A stretch of 64,000 nt of DNA from JALZAI01 sp038212215. GTDB lineage: Bacteria > Actinomycetota > Actinomycetes > Mycobacteriales > Jatrophihabitantaceae. Below the pieces are notes generated by a model, which saw only the letters and a program-made list of their open reading frames with translations, did no database searches and had not been told where the DNA came from. The DNA lies in assembly GCA_038212215.1 (NCBI GenBank), contig JBBQUT010000006.1:1-64000 (forward strand), in the 5' to 3' direction. The translations under genes and the position numbers were made by a program. This document shows positions 52,235 through 62,235 of the stretch, one piece after another (position 1 is the stretch's first letter; each line of letters begins with the position of its first letter).

Positions 52235-53068
52235 TCATTTCCGCAAAAATGCGAACCTCGCTGTCAGTTGCGCCACAGCTGAGCGCAATTCTGCGTGGTC
52301 CGGCCCACAGCGCAACACCTCGCGCGACGCGCTGGGCACGACGGCAGGCAAAGCCGCGGCGAAAATTCTTCGCACGTCATCGGAGGTGCCACCCTGAGCC
52401 CCGATTCCCGGAACCAGGTATGGCCCGTTCAGCCCGTCCAGCCGCGCTGCAGACGTCCCGATCGTCGCGCCCACGACGGCCCCGAAGGACCCGAGCGGTA
52501 CTCGGCCGGCATTGTGCTCGGCCACCTCGTCCAGAACACTCTGCGCGACGGTGCGGCCGTCGGCGAGCCGGGCCCGCTGCAGTTGCGCGCCCTCGGGATT
52601 GGATGACAAGGCGAGCACGAACAGACCCGCGCCGTGCCGGTCGGCCAGCTCGAAGGCCGGCTGCAATGCGCCCACTCCGAGATATGGGCTGACGGTGATC
52701 GCGTCTACGGCGAGTGCGGACCCTGGATCGAGATAGGCGCGGGCGTAGGCATCCATCGTCGTCCCGATGTCACCCCGCTTGACATCGAGGACGACGAGCG
52801 CCCCCGCTGCGCGGCAGGCGGCAACGGTGCGTTCCAGGACGGCGACGCCAGCCGCTCCATAGGCCTCGAAGAACGCCGACTGCGGCTTGACGAGCGCCGC
52901 GACCGGGCCGAGCGCCTGCGCGCAGATGTCCGCGAAACGGGCCAGACCTTCGACGTCGTCGGGCAATCCCCACGCCTGCAGCAACGCCGGGTGCGGGTCG
53001 ATGCCGACGCACAGCGACCCGCGCGCGTCGAGGGCTGCGGACAGGCGCGCACCGAAGCTGTCACGCAT
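52235..53068 (-). CDS. pyrF: Orotidine 5'-phosphate decarboxylase (PyrF type 2)
   Basis: It performs the last UMP step. The 277-residue protein belongs to the actinobacterial type: GIDPHPALLQAWG, KPQSAFFEAYG and the catalytic LDVKRGDIGTTMDAYARAYL with its Lys/Asp network. The ATG at 53068 is the first start with homology; the gap from pyrD is 46 bases. It is the final gene of the pyr operon; the usual next gene in actinobacteria, mihF, is missing here. Confidence 0.95.
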   Translation of the reverse strand: MRDSFGARLSAALDARGSLCVGIDPHPALLQAWGLPDDVEGLARFADICAQALGPVAALVKPQSAFFEAYGAAGVAVLERTVAACRAAGALVVLDVKRGDIGTTMDAYARAYLDPGSALAVDAITVSPYLGVGALQPAFELADRHGAGLFVLALSSNPEGAQLQRARLADGRTVAQSVLDEVAEHNAGRVPLGSFGAVVGATIGTSAARLDGLNGPYLVPGIGAQGGTSDDVRRIFAAALPAVVPSASREVLRCGPDHAELRSAVAQLTARFAFLRK

Positions 53069-53114
53069 CGTTCGCACCACTCGAGCCACCACGCACCGCT
53101 CGAAAGACACGCAT

Positions 53115-54080
53115 CTATGCGCTCGCTCGTAGCGCGTGCAGCTCGGCGCGTTGATCCGGGCCGAGGTGCGCGAAGCCGATCGCTTCCTGCAGCGAGGCGA
53201 ATCCTCGCTCGTCCAAGGCAGTCGCCAGCTCGGCGAGCACCCGCACGGGCGCCGACGGATCACCGAAGACTGCCGTCCCGATCTCGATGGCCGAAGCGCC
53301 GGCGAGCACGAACTGCAGCGCGTCCAAACCAGACTGGATGCCACCCATGCCGATGATCGGCAGATGCGGGAGCGCACGCTTGACCTGCCACACGCAGCGC
53401 ACCGCGACCGGACGGATCGCCGGACCGGACAGCCCACCAGTGATCCCGCCGAGCGTGGGCGCCAGGGTGTCGGTGTCGATGACCAACCCGAGCAGGGTGT
53501 TGATGAGCGAGAACCCGTCGGCACCGGCATCCGCGCACGCGCGCGCAATCAAGGTGATGTCGGTGACGTCCGGCGAGAGCTTCGCGAACACCGGCTGATT
53601 CGGATCGGCGGCTCGGCGCACCGCTCCAATGACGCGCGAGGACGCGATCGCGTCGCACGCAAAGACCTGACCGCGGCTTTCAACATTCGGGCAGGAGATA
53701 TTCACTTCAAGCAGCGCCACCGCGCGATGGCCCGCCAGCATGCGCGCGATCTCGACGTACTCATCAGTATGGGACCCCGCGATCGAGACGACCACACGGG
53801 CGCCCTGTTCGGCGAGCCACGCAAGGTCGTTGGTGATGAACGACTCGATTCCCGGGCCCTGCAAGCCGATCGAGTTCAACATGCCGCTCGGCGTCTCTGC
53901 CATCCGGGGCGTGGGCCGACCCGAGCGCGGACGCGCCATGATCGACTTGGTGACGACGGCGCCGAGCGCCGCCACGTCGAAGAACTGCTGCAGCTCGCGC
54001 CCGGCGGCAGCGCAGCCCGAGGCGGTCAGCACCGGGTTGGGCAGCTCGACGGCACCCAACCGGGTGGTCAAGTCGGTCAT
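53115..54080 (-). CDS. pyrD: Dihydroorotate dehydrogenase, class 1B catalytic subunit
   Basis: It oxidises dihydroorotate to orotate and passes electrons to NAD through PyrK. The 321-residue flavin TIM barrel has NPVLTASGCAAAG, LNSIGLQGPGI and the class-1 catalytic Cys in NISCPNVESRG. The ATG shares one base with the pyrK stop (TGATG). The pairing with pyrK marks the NAD-linked class 1B type, not the quinone-linked class 2. Confidence 0.95.
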   Translation of the reverse strand: MTDLTTRLGAVELPNPVLTASGCAAAGRELQQFFDVAALGAVVTKSIMARPRSGRPTPRMAETPSGMLNSIGLQGPGIESFITNDLAWLAEQGARVVVSIAGSHTDEYVEIARMLAGHRAVALLEVNISCPNVESRGQVFACDAIASSRVIGAVRRAADPNQPVFAKLSPDVTDITLIARACADAGADGFSLINTLLGLVIDTDTLAPTLGGITGGLSGPAIRPVAVRCVWQVKRALPHLPIIGMGGIQSGLDALQFVLAGASAIEIGTAVFGDPSAPVRVLAELATALDERGFASLQEAIGFAHLGPDQRAELHALRASA

Positions 54081-54964
54081 CAATGGCCTCCCATGGCGTC
54101 CGCGCCCACCAGATCGCGTGGCAGCGCGCCGACGTCGTCCCAACGGACCCGACCGGCGTCGAACACCGGACCGTCCACGCATGAGCGCACGAAGCGTGAC
54201 TTGCCGTCCTCGCCCCGCACCGGCAGCACGCACGTCATGCAGACTCCGATCCCGCAGGCCATCGCCTCTTCGACCGCGACCTGCGCGGGAATCGCATGTG
54301 CACGGGCCATCTCGCCGACTGTCCGCAACATTGGCATCGGCCCGCACCCGTAGACAACCTCCGCACCTATCCGCTCGATCACTCGCGGCAGCGCATCGGT
54401 GACCCGTCCGCGCTCCCCTGCGGTGCCGTCGTCAGTGGTGACCGTCACCGATCCGACGATCCGCTTGGCGATGAGCTCACCGAACAACCGGTCGGCGGTT
54501 GCGGCGCCGATCACGAATTCGACGCTCGAGCCGGCTGCCAGCAATGCCTGGGCGAGCGGGATCAGCGCCGCCGTCCCGTACCCGCCTCCGACGAGGACCG
54601 CGCGCGAGGGTCGAGTCGGCAGCGGGAACCCGGTGCCAAGTGGTCCGACGACATCGAGCGACTCGCCTGCCCTGCGTTCGACCAGCCAACGCGTGCCCGC
54701 GCCACGTGCGGCGACGACAAATTGGACGGTGCCGGCGAATTTTCCGCCCGGCGTCGCGCCGTAGAGCGCGAAGGCGCGCCGCAGCACCATCGCCGTGTTC
54801 TCGCCGCCCACCGCCACCGTCACGAACTGCCCCGGCTTGGCCTCGGCAGCGATCCCGGGCGCCACGACGGTGAACTGGTGGTACGCGCCGACCCGCTGCA
54901 CCGCGAAAATCTCCGCGGCCTTCTCCTGTACAGCGCGAGAGCTTCCCTCGCTGAGTTCGCTCAT
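54080..54964 (-). CDS. pyrK: Dihydroorotate dehydrogenase electron-transfer subunit
   Basis: The 294-residue ferredoxin-reductase-like protein has FAD-binding VLRRAFALYG, the NAD-binding GGGYGTAALIPLA and a [2Fe-2S] site with four Cys in ACGIGVCMTCVLPV and RSCVDGPVF. The ATG at 54964 shares a base with the carB stop. It passes electrons from PyrD to NAD+. Confidence 0.95.
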   Translation of the reverse strand: MSELSEGSSRAVQEKAAEIFAVQRVGAYHQFTVVAPGIAAEAKPGQFVTVAVGGENTAMVLRRAFALYGATPGGKFAGTVQFVVAARGAGTRWLVERRAGESLDVVGPLGTGFPLPTRPSRAVLVGGGYGTAALIPLAQALLAAGSSVEFVIGAATADRLFGELIAKRIVGSVTVTTDDGTAGERGRVTDALPRVIERIGAEVVYGCGPMPMLRTVGEMARAHAIPAQVAVEEAMACGIGVCMTCVLPVRGEDGKSRFVRSCVDGPVFDAGRVRWDDVGALPRDLVGADAMGGH

Positions 54965-57900
54965 CAGACCCCCGCCCGCCACGCGGCCAGTTGCGCGTGC
55001 AGATCTTGCAATGACCGCACGCTGATCTCACCGCGCGAGAGTTCCTCGATGCCCTGTACGGCGGCCGCGACCGCCTGCACGGTGGTCAGGCACGGGATCC
55101 CGGCAGCAACGGCGGCCGTCCGGATCTCGTACCCGTCGATACGCGGTCCGCTGTTGCCCCATGGCGTGTTGAACACGATGTCGACGTCGCCGGCGAGGAT
55201 CCGTTCGACGACGTTTCCGGGTCCGTCGCTGAACTTGCCGACGATCTCGGCACGGACCCCGTTGCGTCGTAGCACTTGGCCGGTGCCTGCGGTGGCCAGG
55301 ACCCGGAACCCGAGATCGTGCAATCGTTTCACCGGAAAGATCACCGCGCGCTTGTCGCGGTTGGCGATGCTGACGAATACGGTTCCCCGCACCGGCAATG
55401 ATCCGTAGGCAGCGGCCTGCGACTTCGCAAAAGCAGTGCCGAAGTTGTCGTCGAATCCCATCACCTCACCGGTCGACTTCATCTCCGGCCCGAGGATCGA
55501 GTCGACCTGGTCGCCGCCGGACGTGCGGAAGCGGTGGAAGGGCAGCACTGCCTCCTTCACAGCGATCGGCGCGTCGTCGGGCAGGTCACCGCCGTCACCG
55601 CGCGCCGGCAGCATGCCTTCGACGCGCAGCTCGGCGATGGTAGTGCCGAGCGCGATGCGCGCTGCCGCCTTGGCAAGTTGCACCGCGGTCGCCTTCGACA
55701 CGAACGGAACGGTGCGGCTCGCGCGCGGATTCGCCTCAAGGACGTAAAGGATGTCACCGACGAGCGCGTACTGGACGTTGAGCAACCCCCGAACGCCGAC
55801 CCCACGCGCGATGGCCAACGTCGATTGCCGCACCGCCGCGATGTCACCGGCGCCGAGCGTGATCGGCGGCAGTGCGCACGCCGAGTCGCCGGAGTGGATG
55901 CCAGCCTCCTCGATGTGTTCCATCACGCCGCCGAGGTAGAGATCCGCGCCGTCGAACAGCGCGTCGACGTCGATCTCGACGGCGTCGTCGAGAAATCTGT
56001 CGACGAGCACCGGGTGTTCGGCGGTGATCTCCGTCGCTCGGCTGATGTAGTCCGACAGGTGGGCCTCGTCGTACACGATTTCCATGCCCCGCCCGCCGAG
56101 CACGTAGGACGGCCGGACCAGCACCGGATATCCGATGCCGTCAGCGACAGTCTTTGCCTGCTCGAACGACGTCGCCGTGCCGTGCTTGGGTGCGGGGAGT
56201 CCCGCCGCCGCGAGCACCCGCCCGAAGGCACCGCGGTGCTCGGCCAGGTCGATCGCCTCGGGTTGCGTGCCGAGCACCGGCACGCCGCAGTCCTTGAGTC
56301 GTTGCGCCAAGCCGAGCGGGGTCTGCCCACCGAGCGTGCAGATCACCCCGGCAACGTCGCCGGACTGCCGTTCGGCGTGCACGACCTCGAGGACGTCCTC
56401 GAGCGTGAGCGGTTCGAAGTAGAGCCGGTCGGCTGTGTCGTAATCGGTCGACACCGTCTCGGGATTGCAGTTGACCATCACGGTTTCGTAGCCGGCCGCG
56501 CGCAACGCCTGCACTGCGTGCACGCACGAGTAGTCGAACTCGATGCCCTGCCCGATCCGGTTCGGACCACTGCCGAGGATGAGCACCTTCTGCCGATCCC
56601 GTTGCGGCTCGACCTCCGTCTCCTCGTCGTAGGACGAGTAGTAGTACGGCGTGGTCGCCGCGAACTCGGCGGCGCAGGTATCGACGGTCTTGAACACCGG
56701 CCGGATGCCGATCCGCTGCCGCAGCGCGCGCACGCCGTCCTCACCGGCGAATTCAGGTCGCAGCACGGCGATCTGCCGATCGGACAGGCCGTGGCGCTTG
56801 GCCATGCGCAACAATTGCGGCGTCAGGGTGGGCGCCGCCCGTACGTCCGCGCCGATCTCCACCACGAGCGCGATCTGATCGACAAACCATGCGTCGATGG
56901 CGGTCGCTTCGACCACCTGCTCCACCGTCGCGCCAGCGCGCAGGGCGCGCTCGACGAGGTAGAGCCGCCCATCGGTCGGAATCGCTGCCTGGGCAAGCAA
57001 TGCGTCCACATCGGCGTCGTCGTCAGATGGCATCGGTGCAACCGTCCAGAAACCGGCCGCCTTAGTCTCCATCGATCGCAGTGCCTTACCCAGCGCTTCG
57101 GTGAAATTGCGCCCGATCGCCATCGCCTCGCCCACGCTCTTCATGTGCGTAGTGAGCACCGGATCGGCACCGGGAAATTTCTCGAACGCGAAGCGTGGCA
57201 CCTTGATCACGACGTAGTCCAGCGCCGGCTCGAACGCAGCTGGTGTCCTCATCGTGATGTCGTTGGGTATCTCGTCGAGGGTGTAGCCGACCGCAAGCTT
57301 TGCCGCGATCTTGGCGATCGGGAACCCGGTGGCCTTGGACGCGAGGGCGGAACTGCGCGACACGCGCGGATTCATCTCGATCACGATCATGCGGCCGTTC
57401 GCCGGGTCGATTGCGAACTGGATGTTGCAGCCACCGGTGTCCACGCCGACCTCGCGCAGAACCGCGATGCCGAGGTCGCGCATGCGCTGGTACTCGCGGT
57501 CGGTCAACGTCATCGCGGGCGCGACGGTGATCGAATCCCCGGTGTGCACGCCCATCGGGTCCAGGTTCTCGATGGAGCAAACCACCACCACGTTGTCGTG
57601 CCGGTCGCGCATGAGTTCTAGTTCGAACTCCTTCCAACCGCGTACCGACTGCTCGACGAGCACTTCGTGCACCGGGCTCTCCGCCAGTCCTCGCGCAACC
57701 ATCGTGCGCACTTCGTCGGCGTTCCCGGCAAGGCCGGAACCCAGCCCGCCCATCGTGAACGAGGGTCGGATGACGACCCGGTTTCCGACAGTTGCTGCAA
57801 ATTCGACCGCTTCCTCGAGGGTGCGGCACACGACCGATTCGGGTACCTCGCCGCCCGCCTGACGCACGATCTGCTTGAACCGTTGACGATCCTCGCCACG

Positions 57901-58272
57901 CTGGATCGCGTCGATGTCTGCGCCGATCAGTTCCACTCCGTATTTCTCCAGCACTCCGGCCTCGTGCAGCGCCACGGCAAGGTTGAGAGCGGTCTGCCCG
58001 CCCAGCGTCGCCAAGATCGCGTCCGGACGCTCGACCGCGATCACCCGTTCGACGAACTCGGTCGTCAGTGGCTCGATATAGGTGGCATCAGCGAACTCCG
58101 GATCAGTCATGATCGTTGCCGGGTTTGAATTGATCAGGCTTACCCGAAAGCCTTCGCTGCGGAGCACTCGGCACGCTTGGGTTCCGGAATAATCGAACTC
58201 GCAGGCCTGTCCGATTACGATCGGTCCCGACCCGATGACTAGGATATGGCTGATGTCGGTGCGCTTGGGCAC
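54964..58272 (-). CDS. carB: Carbamoyl-phosphate synthase large subunit
   Basis: It makes carbamoyl phosphate from bicarbonate, ATP and glutamine-derived ammonia, for both pyrimidine and arginine synthesis. The 1102-residue protein shows the duplicated ATP-grasp halves: ILVIGSGPIVIGQACEFDYSG at the start and ILGSGPNRIGQGIEFDYSCVH in the middle. Each half has NPRVSRSSALASK or NPRASRTVPFVSK. A C-terminal allosteric domain (from about 950) follows. The GTG start abuts the carA stop. Confidence 0.97.
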   Translation of the reverse strand: MPKRTDISHILVIGSGPIVIGQACEFDYSGTQACRVLRSEGFRVSLINSNPATIMTDPEFADATYIEPLTTEFVERVIAVERPDAILATLGGQTALNLAVALHEAGVLEKYGVELIGADIDAIQRGEDRQRFKQIVRQAGGEVPESVVCRTLEEAVEFAATVGNRVVIRPSFTMGGLGSGLAGNADEVRTMVARGLAESPVHEVLVEQSVRGWKEFELELMRDRHDNVVVVCSIENLDPMGVHTGDSITVAPAMTLTDREYQRMRDLGIAVLREVGVDTGGCNIQFAIDPANGRMIVIEMNPRVSRSSALASKATGFPIAKIAAKLAVGYTLDEIPNDITMRTPAAFEPALDYVVIKVPRFAFEKFPGADPVLTTHMKSVGEAMAIGRNFTEALGKALRSMETKAAGFWTVAPMPSDDDADVDALLAQAAIPTDGRLYLVERALRAGATVEQVVEATAIDAWFVDQIALVVEIGADVRAAPTLTPQLLRMAKRHGLSDRQIAVLRPEFAGEDGVRALRQRIGIRPVFKTVDTCAAEFAATTPYYYSSYDEETEVEPQRDRQKVLILGSGPNRIGQGIEFDYSCVHAVQALRAAGYETVMVNCNPETVSTDYDTADRLYFEPLTLEDVLEVVHAERQSGDVAGVICTLGGQTPLGLAQRLKDCGVPVLGTQPEAIDLAEHRGAFGRVLAAAGLPAPKHGTATSFEQAKTVADGIGYPVLVRPSYVLGGRGMEIVYDEAHLSDYISRATEITAEHPVLVDRFLDDAVEIDVDALFDGADLYLGGVMEHIEEAGIHSGDSACALPPITLGAGDIAAVRQSTLAIARGVGVRGLLNVQYALVGDILYVLEANPRASRTVPFVSKATAVQLAKAAARIALGTTIAELRVEGMLPARGDGGDLPDDAPIAVKEAVLPFHRFRTSGGDQVDSILGPEMKSTGEVMGFDDNFGTAFAKSQAAAYGSLPVRGTVFVSIANRDKRAVIFPVKRLHDLGFRVLATAGTGQVLRRNGVRAEIVGKFSDGPGNVVERILAGDVDIVFNTPWGNSGPRIDGYEIRTAAVAAGIPCLTTVQAVAAAVQGIEELSRGEISVRSLQDLHAQLAAWRAGV

Positions 58273-59379
58273 TTACTTCGTCCCCTCTAGCATTTCGCTG
58301 AAGCGGTCGAATAGATAGGCGGCCTCGTGCGGCCCGGCCGCGGCTTCAGGGTGGTACTGCACGCTGAAGGCGTTGGTGTCCTTTGCGCGCAGGCCCTCGA
58401 CGACCTGGTCGTTCAGGCAAATGTGACTCACCTCGACCGCGCCGAATTCCGTCTCGCTGACGCGGTCGAGCGGGGCGTCGACGGCGAATCCGTGATTGTG
58501 TGCGGTGATCTCGACCTTGCCGGTGCTGCGGTCCTGCACCGGCTGGTTGAGGCCGCGGTGGCCGTAACGCAGCTTGTAGGTGCCGAACCCGAACGCGCGT
58601 CCGAGAATCTGATTGCCGAAGCAAATGCCGAACACCGGAACGCGGTTGCGCATGAGCTCGCGCACCGTCGCTACGGCGTCGTCGGCGCTCGCCGGGTCAC
58701 CGGGGCCGTTCGCCAGGAACACTGCGTCCGCACCTACGGCTAGGACGTCCGCGACACTCGATGTCGAGGGAAGTACCCGCGTGGTGATGCCGCGCTGGGC
58801 CATCCGGTGCGGTGTCATGGTCTTGATGCCGTAGTCGATCGCGGCGACGGTGAAGCGTCGTGCCCCGATCGCCTCGACTGTATAGGGCCGCGCCGTCGTC
58901 ACTTCTGCGGACAGATCGGCGCCGGCCATCGACGGTGCGGCAAGTACCTTGCGCAGCAGGCGATCCGGGTCGAGGTCGGTGCTGGAAATCCCACACCGCA
59001 TCGCGCCGCGTTCGCGCAGGTAGCGGGTCAGCGCGCGCGTGTCGATGTCGCTGATGCCGACGACGCCTTGCGCCTCTAGCTCGTCCTGCAGCGAACGGAT
59101 CGAGCGCCAACTGGACGCGCGACGGGCAGGATCGCGCACCACATAGCCAGAAACCCAGATCCGCCGTGATTCGGCGTCCTCGTCATTGACGCCGGTGTTC
59201 CCGATGTGCGGGGCAGTCTGCACGACGATCTGTCGGTGGTAGGACGGATCGGTGAGCGTTTCCTGGTAGCCGGTCATTCCGGTCGCGAACACCGCCTCGC
59301 CGAACGTCTCACCCGGCGCGCCGTAGGCAGCACCGGTGAACGCCCGCCCGTCCTCGAGAACCAGAATCGCCTCACTCAT
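58273..59379 (-). CDS. carA: Carbamoyl-phosphate synthase small subunit
   Basis: This glutaminase subunit supplies ammonia to CarB. The 368-residue protein has the N-terminal small-subunit domain (LEDGRAFTGAAYGAPGETFGE) and a class I amidotransferase with nucleophile Cys in GICFGNQILG and the His/Glu pair in QYHPEAAAGPH. Its ATG overlaps the pyrC stop by four bases and its TAA abuts the carB start. Confidence 0.97.
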   Translation of the reverse strand: MSEAILVLEDGRAFTGAAYGAPGETFGEAVFATGMTGYQETLTDPSYHRQIVVQTAPHIGNTGVNDEDAESRRIWVSGYVVRDPARRASSWRSIRSLQDELEAQGVVGISDIDTRALTRYLRERGAMRCGISSTDLDPDRLLRKVLAAPSMAGADLSAEVTTARPYTVEAIGARRFTVAAIDYGIKTMTPHRMAQRGITTRVLPSTSSVADVLAVGADAVFLANGPGDPASADDAVATVRELMRNRVPVFGICFGNQILGRAFGFGTYKLRYGHRGLNQPVQDRSTGKVEITAHNHGFAVDAPLDRVSETEFGAVEVSHICLNDQVVEGLRAKDTNAFSVQYHPEAAAGPHEAAYLFDRFSEMLEGTK

Positions 59380-60671
59380 GCGAGGACCGATTCTGCAAGC
59401 GCGCCGCCCAGCACTGTGGGCCGTCCGCGCAGGAAGGTAGCGACGACCCGTGCCGGCAACGTGCGCCCGGCAAACGGTGTGTTGCGCGACAGCGAGGCGA
59501 GATCGGTCGGATCCACTATATAAGTGCCATTCGAGTCGACGAGCGTGAGATTGGCCGGTTCACCGACAGCGATCGGACGGCCGTGCCCGCGAAGGCGTCC
59601 GATCGAGGCGGGCCGCACGCTCATCCGGTCCGCGACGTCGGCCCAGGCCAGCAACCCGGTCGCGACCATAGATTCGGCGACGACACCGAGCGCTGTCTGT
59701 AGGCCGAGCATTCCGAATGCAGCCTCGCCGAAGGCGTGATCCTTGTCGTGCAGGGCATGCGGGGCATGATCGGTGGCGACGGCATCGATGGTGCCGTCGG
59801 CCAAGCCTTGCCGTAGCGCCTCGATGTCGGCAGCCGGGCGCAACGGCGGGTTGACCTTGAAAGCCGGGTCGTAGTCGGCGAGCAGGTCGCAGGTGAGCAG
59901 CAGATGGTGCGGTGTGACTTCGGCCGTCACCGCAATCCCGCGCTTCTTCGCCCACCGGATCACTTCCACCGACGCCCCAGTCGAGACGTGGCACACATGG
60001 AGCCGCGAGCCGGTGTGCTCGGTCAGCATCACGTCGCGAGCGATGATCGATGTCTCCGCGACACCGGGCCAACCGGACAGGCCCAGGCGCCCGGACACCT
60101 CCCCCTCGTGGGCGCAGGCGGCGCTGTCGGCCAGGCGCGGGTCCTGGGCGTGCTGCGCCACCGCCGCCCCGAACGGCTTCACGTACTCCAGAGCCCGGCG
60201 CATCAGACGCGCATCGTGCACGCACTTCCCGTCGTCGCTGAAGATCCGGACAGCCGCCGCCGAACGCGCCATGTTCCCGATCTCGGCCAGCGTTTCGCCG
60301 GCCAGGCCTTTGGACACCGCGCCGACCGGCCGGACGTCGACAAGGCCGGCGGCAGCCCCGAGCCGCAGCACCTGCTCGACCATCTCGGCCGTGTCGGCCA
60401 CCGGGTCTGTGTTGGCCATCGCGTGCACGGCGGTAAATCCGCCGAGCGCGGCGGCGGCAGACCCGGACGCGACGGTCTCGGTGTCCTCGCGCCCCGGCTC
60501 GCGCAGATGCGTGTGCAGATCGACGAATCCGGGAAGCAGGACCAGACCGTCCGCGTCGATCGTGGTGTCGCCGCGCACTCGCCCACCCACCGCCGCGATC
60601 ACGTCGCCGTCGATCAAGATGTCGGTGCGCTTGCCGCCGAGCGGCGCGACACCCCGCAACATGATGCTCAT
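59376..60671 (-). CDS. pyrC: Dihydroorotase
   Basis: It cyclises carbamoyl aspartate. The 431-residue class I amidohydrolase has the zinc motif DLHTHLREPG, TAEVTPHHLLL and AVATDHAPHA. The ATG at 60671 is chosen because homology begins there; the frame upstream runs back through the repeat DNA into pyrB. It overlaps carA by four bases. Confidence 0.95.
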   Translation of the reverse strand: MSIMLRGVAPLGGKRTDILIDGDVIAAVGGRVRGDTTIDADGLVLLPGFVDLHTHLREPGREDTETVASGSAAAALGGFTAVHAMANTDPVADTAEMVEQVLRLGAAAGLVDVRPVGAVSKGLAGETLAEIGNMARSAAAVRIFSDDGKCVHDARLMRRALEYVKPFGAAVAQHAQDPRLADSAACAHEGEVSGRLGLSGWPGVAETSIIARDVMLTEHTGSRLHVCHVSTGASVEVIRWAKKRGIAVTAEVTPHHLLLTCDLLADYDPAFKVNPPLRPAADIEALRQGLADGTIDAVATDHAPHALHDKDHAFGEAAFGMLGLQTALGVVAESMVATGLLAWADVADRMSVRPASIGRLRGHGRPIAVGEPANLTLVDSNGTYIVDPTDLASLSRNTPFAGRTLPARVVATFLRGRPTVLGGALAESVLA

Positions 60672-60695
60672 GCCCGACCCTCGTTGCCGGCAACA

Positions 60696-60721
60696 CTCGT
60701 CCACTCGCTGCGCTCGCTCAC
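60696..60721 (-). repeat. Dispersed repeat copy at pyrB/pyrC
   Basis: On the minus strand GTGAGCGAGCGCAGCGAG, then TGGACGAG, spans the pyrB stop (its TGA is part of the repeat) and fills the gap before pyrC. It is the closest match to the argC/argJ copy and has the same relation to a stop codon. Confidence 0.55.
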
Positions 60722-61656
60722 AGGATCTCCTCGTCGGCACCGGACAACAGGCGGTAGAGCACGGCCATTCGCACGGCGACACCGGCCTGCACCTGGTCGA
60801 GAACAAGGGATCGCGAGCTGTCCGCAGCAGCGGAGGAGATCTCCAGGCCACGGTTCATCGGCCCCGGGTGCAGGATCGGCACAGCATCACCGAGCAGCTC
60901 CAGCCGGGCCGGCGAGAGACCATAGGACATTGCGTACTCACGCTCAGTCGGGAAGTACCCGCCGCTCATCCGCTCGCGCTGCACCCGCAGCATCATCACC
61001 GCGTCGACGTCTCCGAACGACTTGCCCGAGAGCGTCTCGTCGAGGTCCCAACTCGTTTCGCACGGCCAACTCGAAACGCCCGCGGGCATCAGCGTCGGCG
61101 GCGCGACCAGGGTGACGCGCGCGCCGAGTGTGCGCAGCAGCAGCACATTGGAGCGTGCAACGCGGCTGTGCGTGACATCGCCGACGATCACGACATGACT
61201 GTCGGCGAGGTCACCGATCCGTTGCCGCAGCGAGTAGGCGTCGAGCAGCGCCTGCGTCGGATGCTCGTGCGTGCCGTCCCCCGCGTTGACGACGTGGCAG
61301 TCGACCCACGTCGCCAGGCGCTGCACGGCGCCCGAGGCGGGATGGCGGACCACCATTGCGTCCACCCCCATCGCGGCGACGGTGAGCGCGGTGTCGCGCA
61401 AGCTTTCACCCTTGCTGACGCTGGATCCCTTGGCGCTGACATTGATCACGTCAGCGGAGAGCCACTTGCCCGCGATCTCGAATGACGAGCGGGTTCGCGT
61501 GGAGTCCTCGAAGAACAGGTTGACCACGGTGCGACCGCGCAGCGGCGGCAGTTTCTTCACCTCGCGCGTCTGGATCGCGTGCATCCGCTGCGCCGTGTCG
61601 AGGATGGCGATCGCCTCGTCGCGATCGAGGTCGGCTGCCGAGAGAAGGTTGCGCAT
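60718..61656 (-). CDS. pyrB: Aspartate carbamoyltransferase catalytic chain
   Basis: It is the committed step of UMP synthesis. The 312-residue protein has the carbamoyl phosphate motif STRTR (52-56), GTHEHPTQALLD and HPGPMNRGLEI. The ATG shares one base with the pyrR stop. The intact STRTR contrasts with the TLRTQ of ArgF in this same window. No pyrI regulatory chain is present. Confidence 0.96.
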   Translation of the reverse strand: MRNLLSAADLDRDEAIAILDTAQRMHAIQTREVKKLPPLRGRTVVNLFFEDSTRTRSSFEIAGKWLSADVINVSAKGSSVSKGESLRDTALTVAAMGVDAMVVRHPASGAVQRLATWVDCHVVNAGDGTHEHPTQALLDAYSLRQRIGDLADSHVVIVGDVTHSRVARSNVLLLRTLGARVTLVAPPTLMPAGVSSWPCETSWDLDETLSGKSFGDVDAVMMLRVQRERMSGGYFPTEREYAMSYGLSPARLELLGDAVPILHPGPMNRGLEISSAAADSSRSLVLDQVQAGVAVRMAVLYRLLSGADEEIL

Positions 61657-62231
61657 CAGGCCTGCTCGGTGGACGCGGTTATCGTGACGCCGTCGGTGCC
61701 GTCGACTTCAACGAGTGACACGCGGACCTTCTGCTCGATCGAGGTTGGGACGTTCTTGCCGACGTAGTCGGCACGAATCGGCAACTGCCGATGGCCCCGA
61801 TCGACGAGGACCGCGACCTGCACCGCCCGCGGCCGCCCCAGATCGGTGATCGCATCGAGCGCGGCGCGGATCGAGCGTCCGGAGAACAACACGTCGTCAA
61901 CGAGGATCACGGTGCGTCCGGTGATCCCACCCTCAGGTTCGGACGTCTCACCGAGCGGGCGGACACCGCGTAGGCGCAGGTCGTCGCGGTGCAGGGTGAT
62001 GTCCAGCGAGCCGAGCGGTAGTCGCCTGCCGGAGAATGCCTCGATCCGACCAGCAAGACGTGCCGCCAGCGGCACACCCCTGGTCGGGATCCCGAGCAGG
62101 ACGGCGTCCAAACCGGATTTCTCGACGGCTTCGACGATTTCGTGGGCGATGCGGTCGATAGCACGAGCGACGTCGGAATCGGAGAGAAGAGTGGCGGCCT
62201 CTGCAGCGGTCGTGCGGGCATGACGAGTCAC
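61656..62231 (-). CDS. pyrR: PyrR, pyrimidine operon RNA-binding regulator / UPRTase
   Basis: It binds UMP and then the pyr mRNA leader to lower expression, and has weak uracil phosphoribosyltransferase activity. The 191-residue protein has the PRPP loop VILVDDVLFSGRSIRAAL and the basic RNA-facing segment DDLRLRG. The GTG at 62231 follows a strong AAGGAGG by six bases; that ribosome site is inside the predicted PyrR-binding hairpin. It is the first gene of the pyr operon. Confidence 0.95.
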   Translation of the reverse strand: MTRHARTTAAEAATLLSDSDVARAIDRIAHEIVEAVEKSGLDAVLLGIPTRGVPLAARLAGRIEAFSGRRLPLGSLDITLHRDDLRLRGVRPLGETSEPEGGITGRTVILVDDVLFSGRSIRAALDAITDLGRPRAVQVAVLVDRGHRQLPIRADYVGKNVPTSIEQKVRVSLVEVDGTDGVTITASTEQA

Positions 62232-62235
62232 GCCT

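Noticed and set aside
53056..53140. Sixth copy of the dispersed repeat at pyrD/pyrF
   Set aside because: Only GAGCGAGCGCA inside the last pyrD codons matches; too short and coding to count as a copy.
55534..57621. 695-codon open frame antisense to carB
   Set aside because: It mirrors the third-position GC bias of carB; translation is His/Arg-rich without any domain, and carB is complete and canonical.
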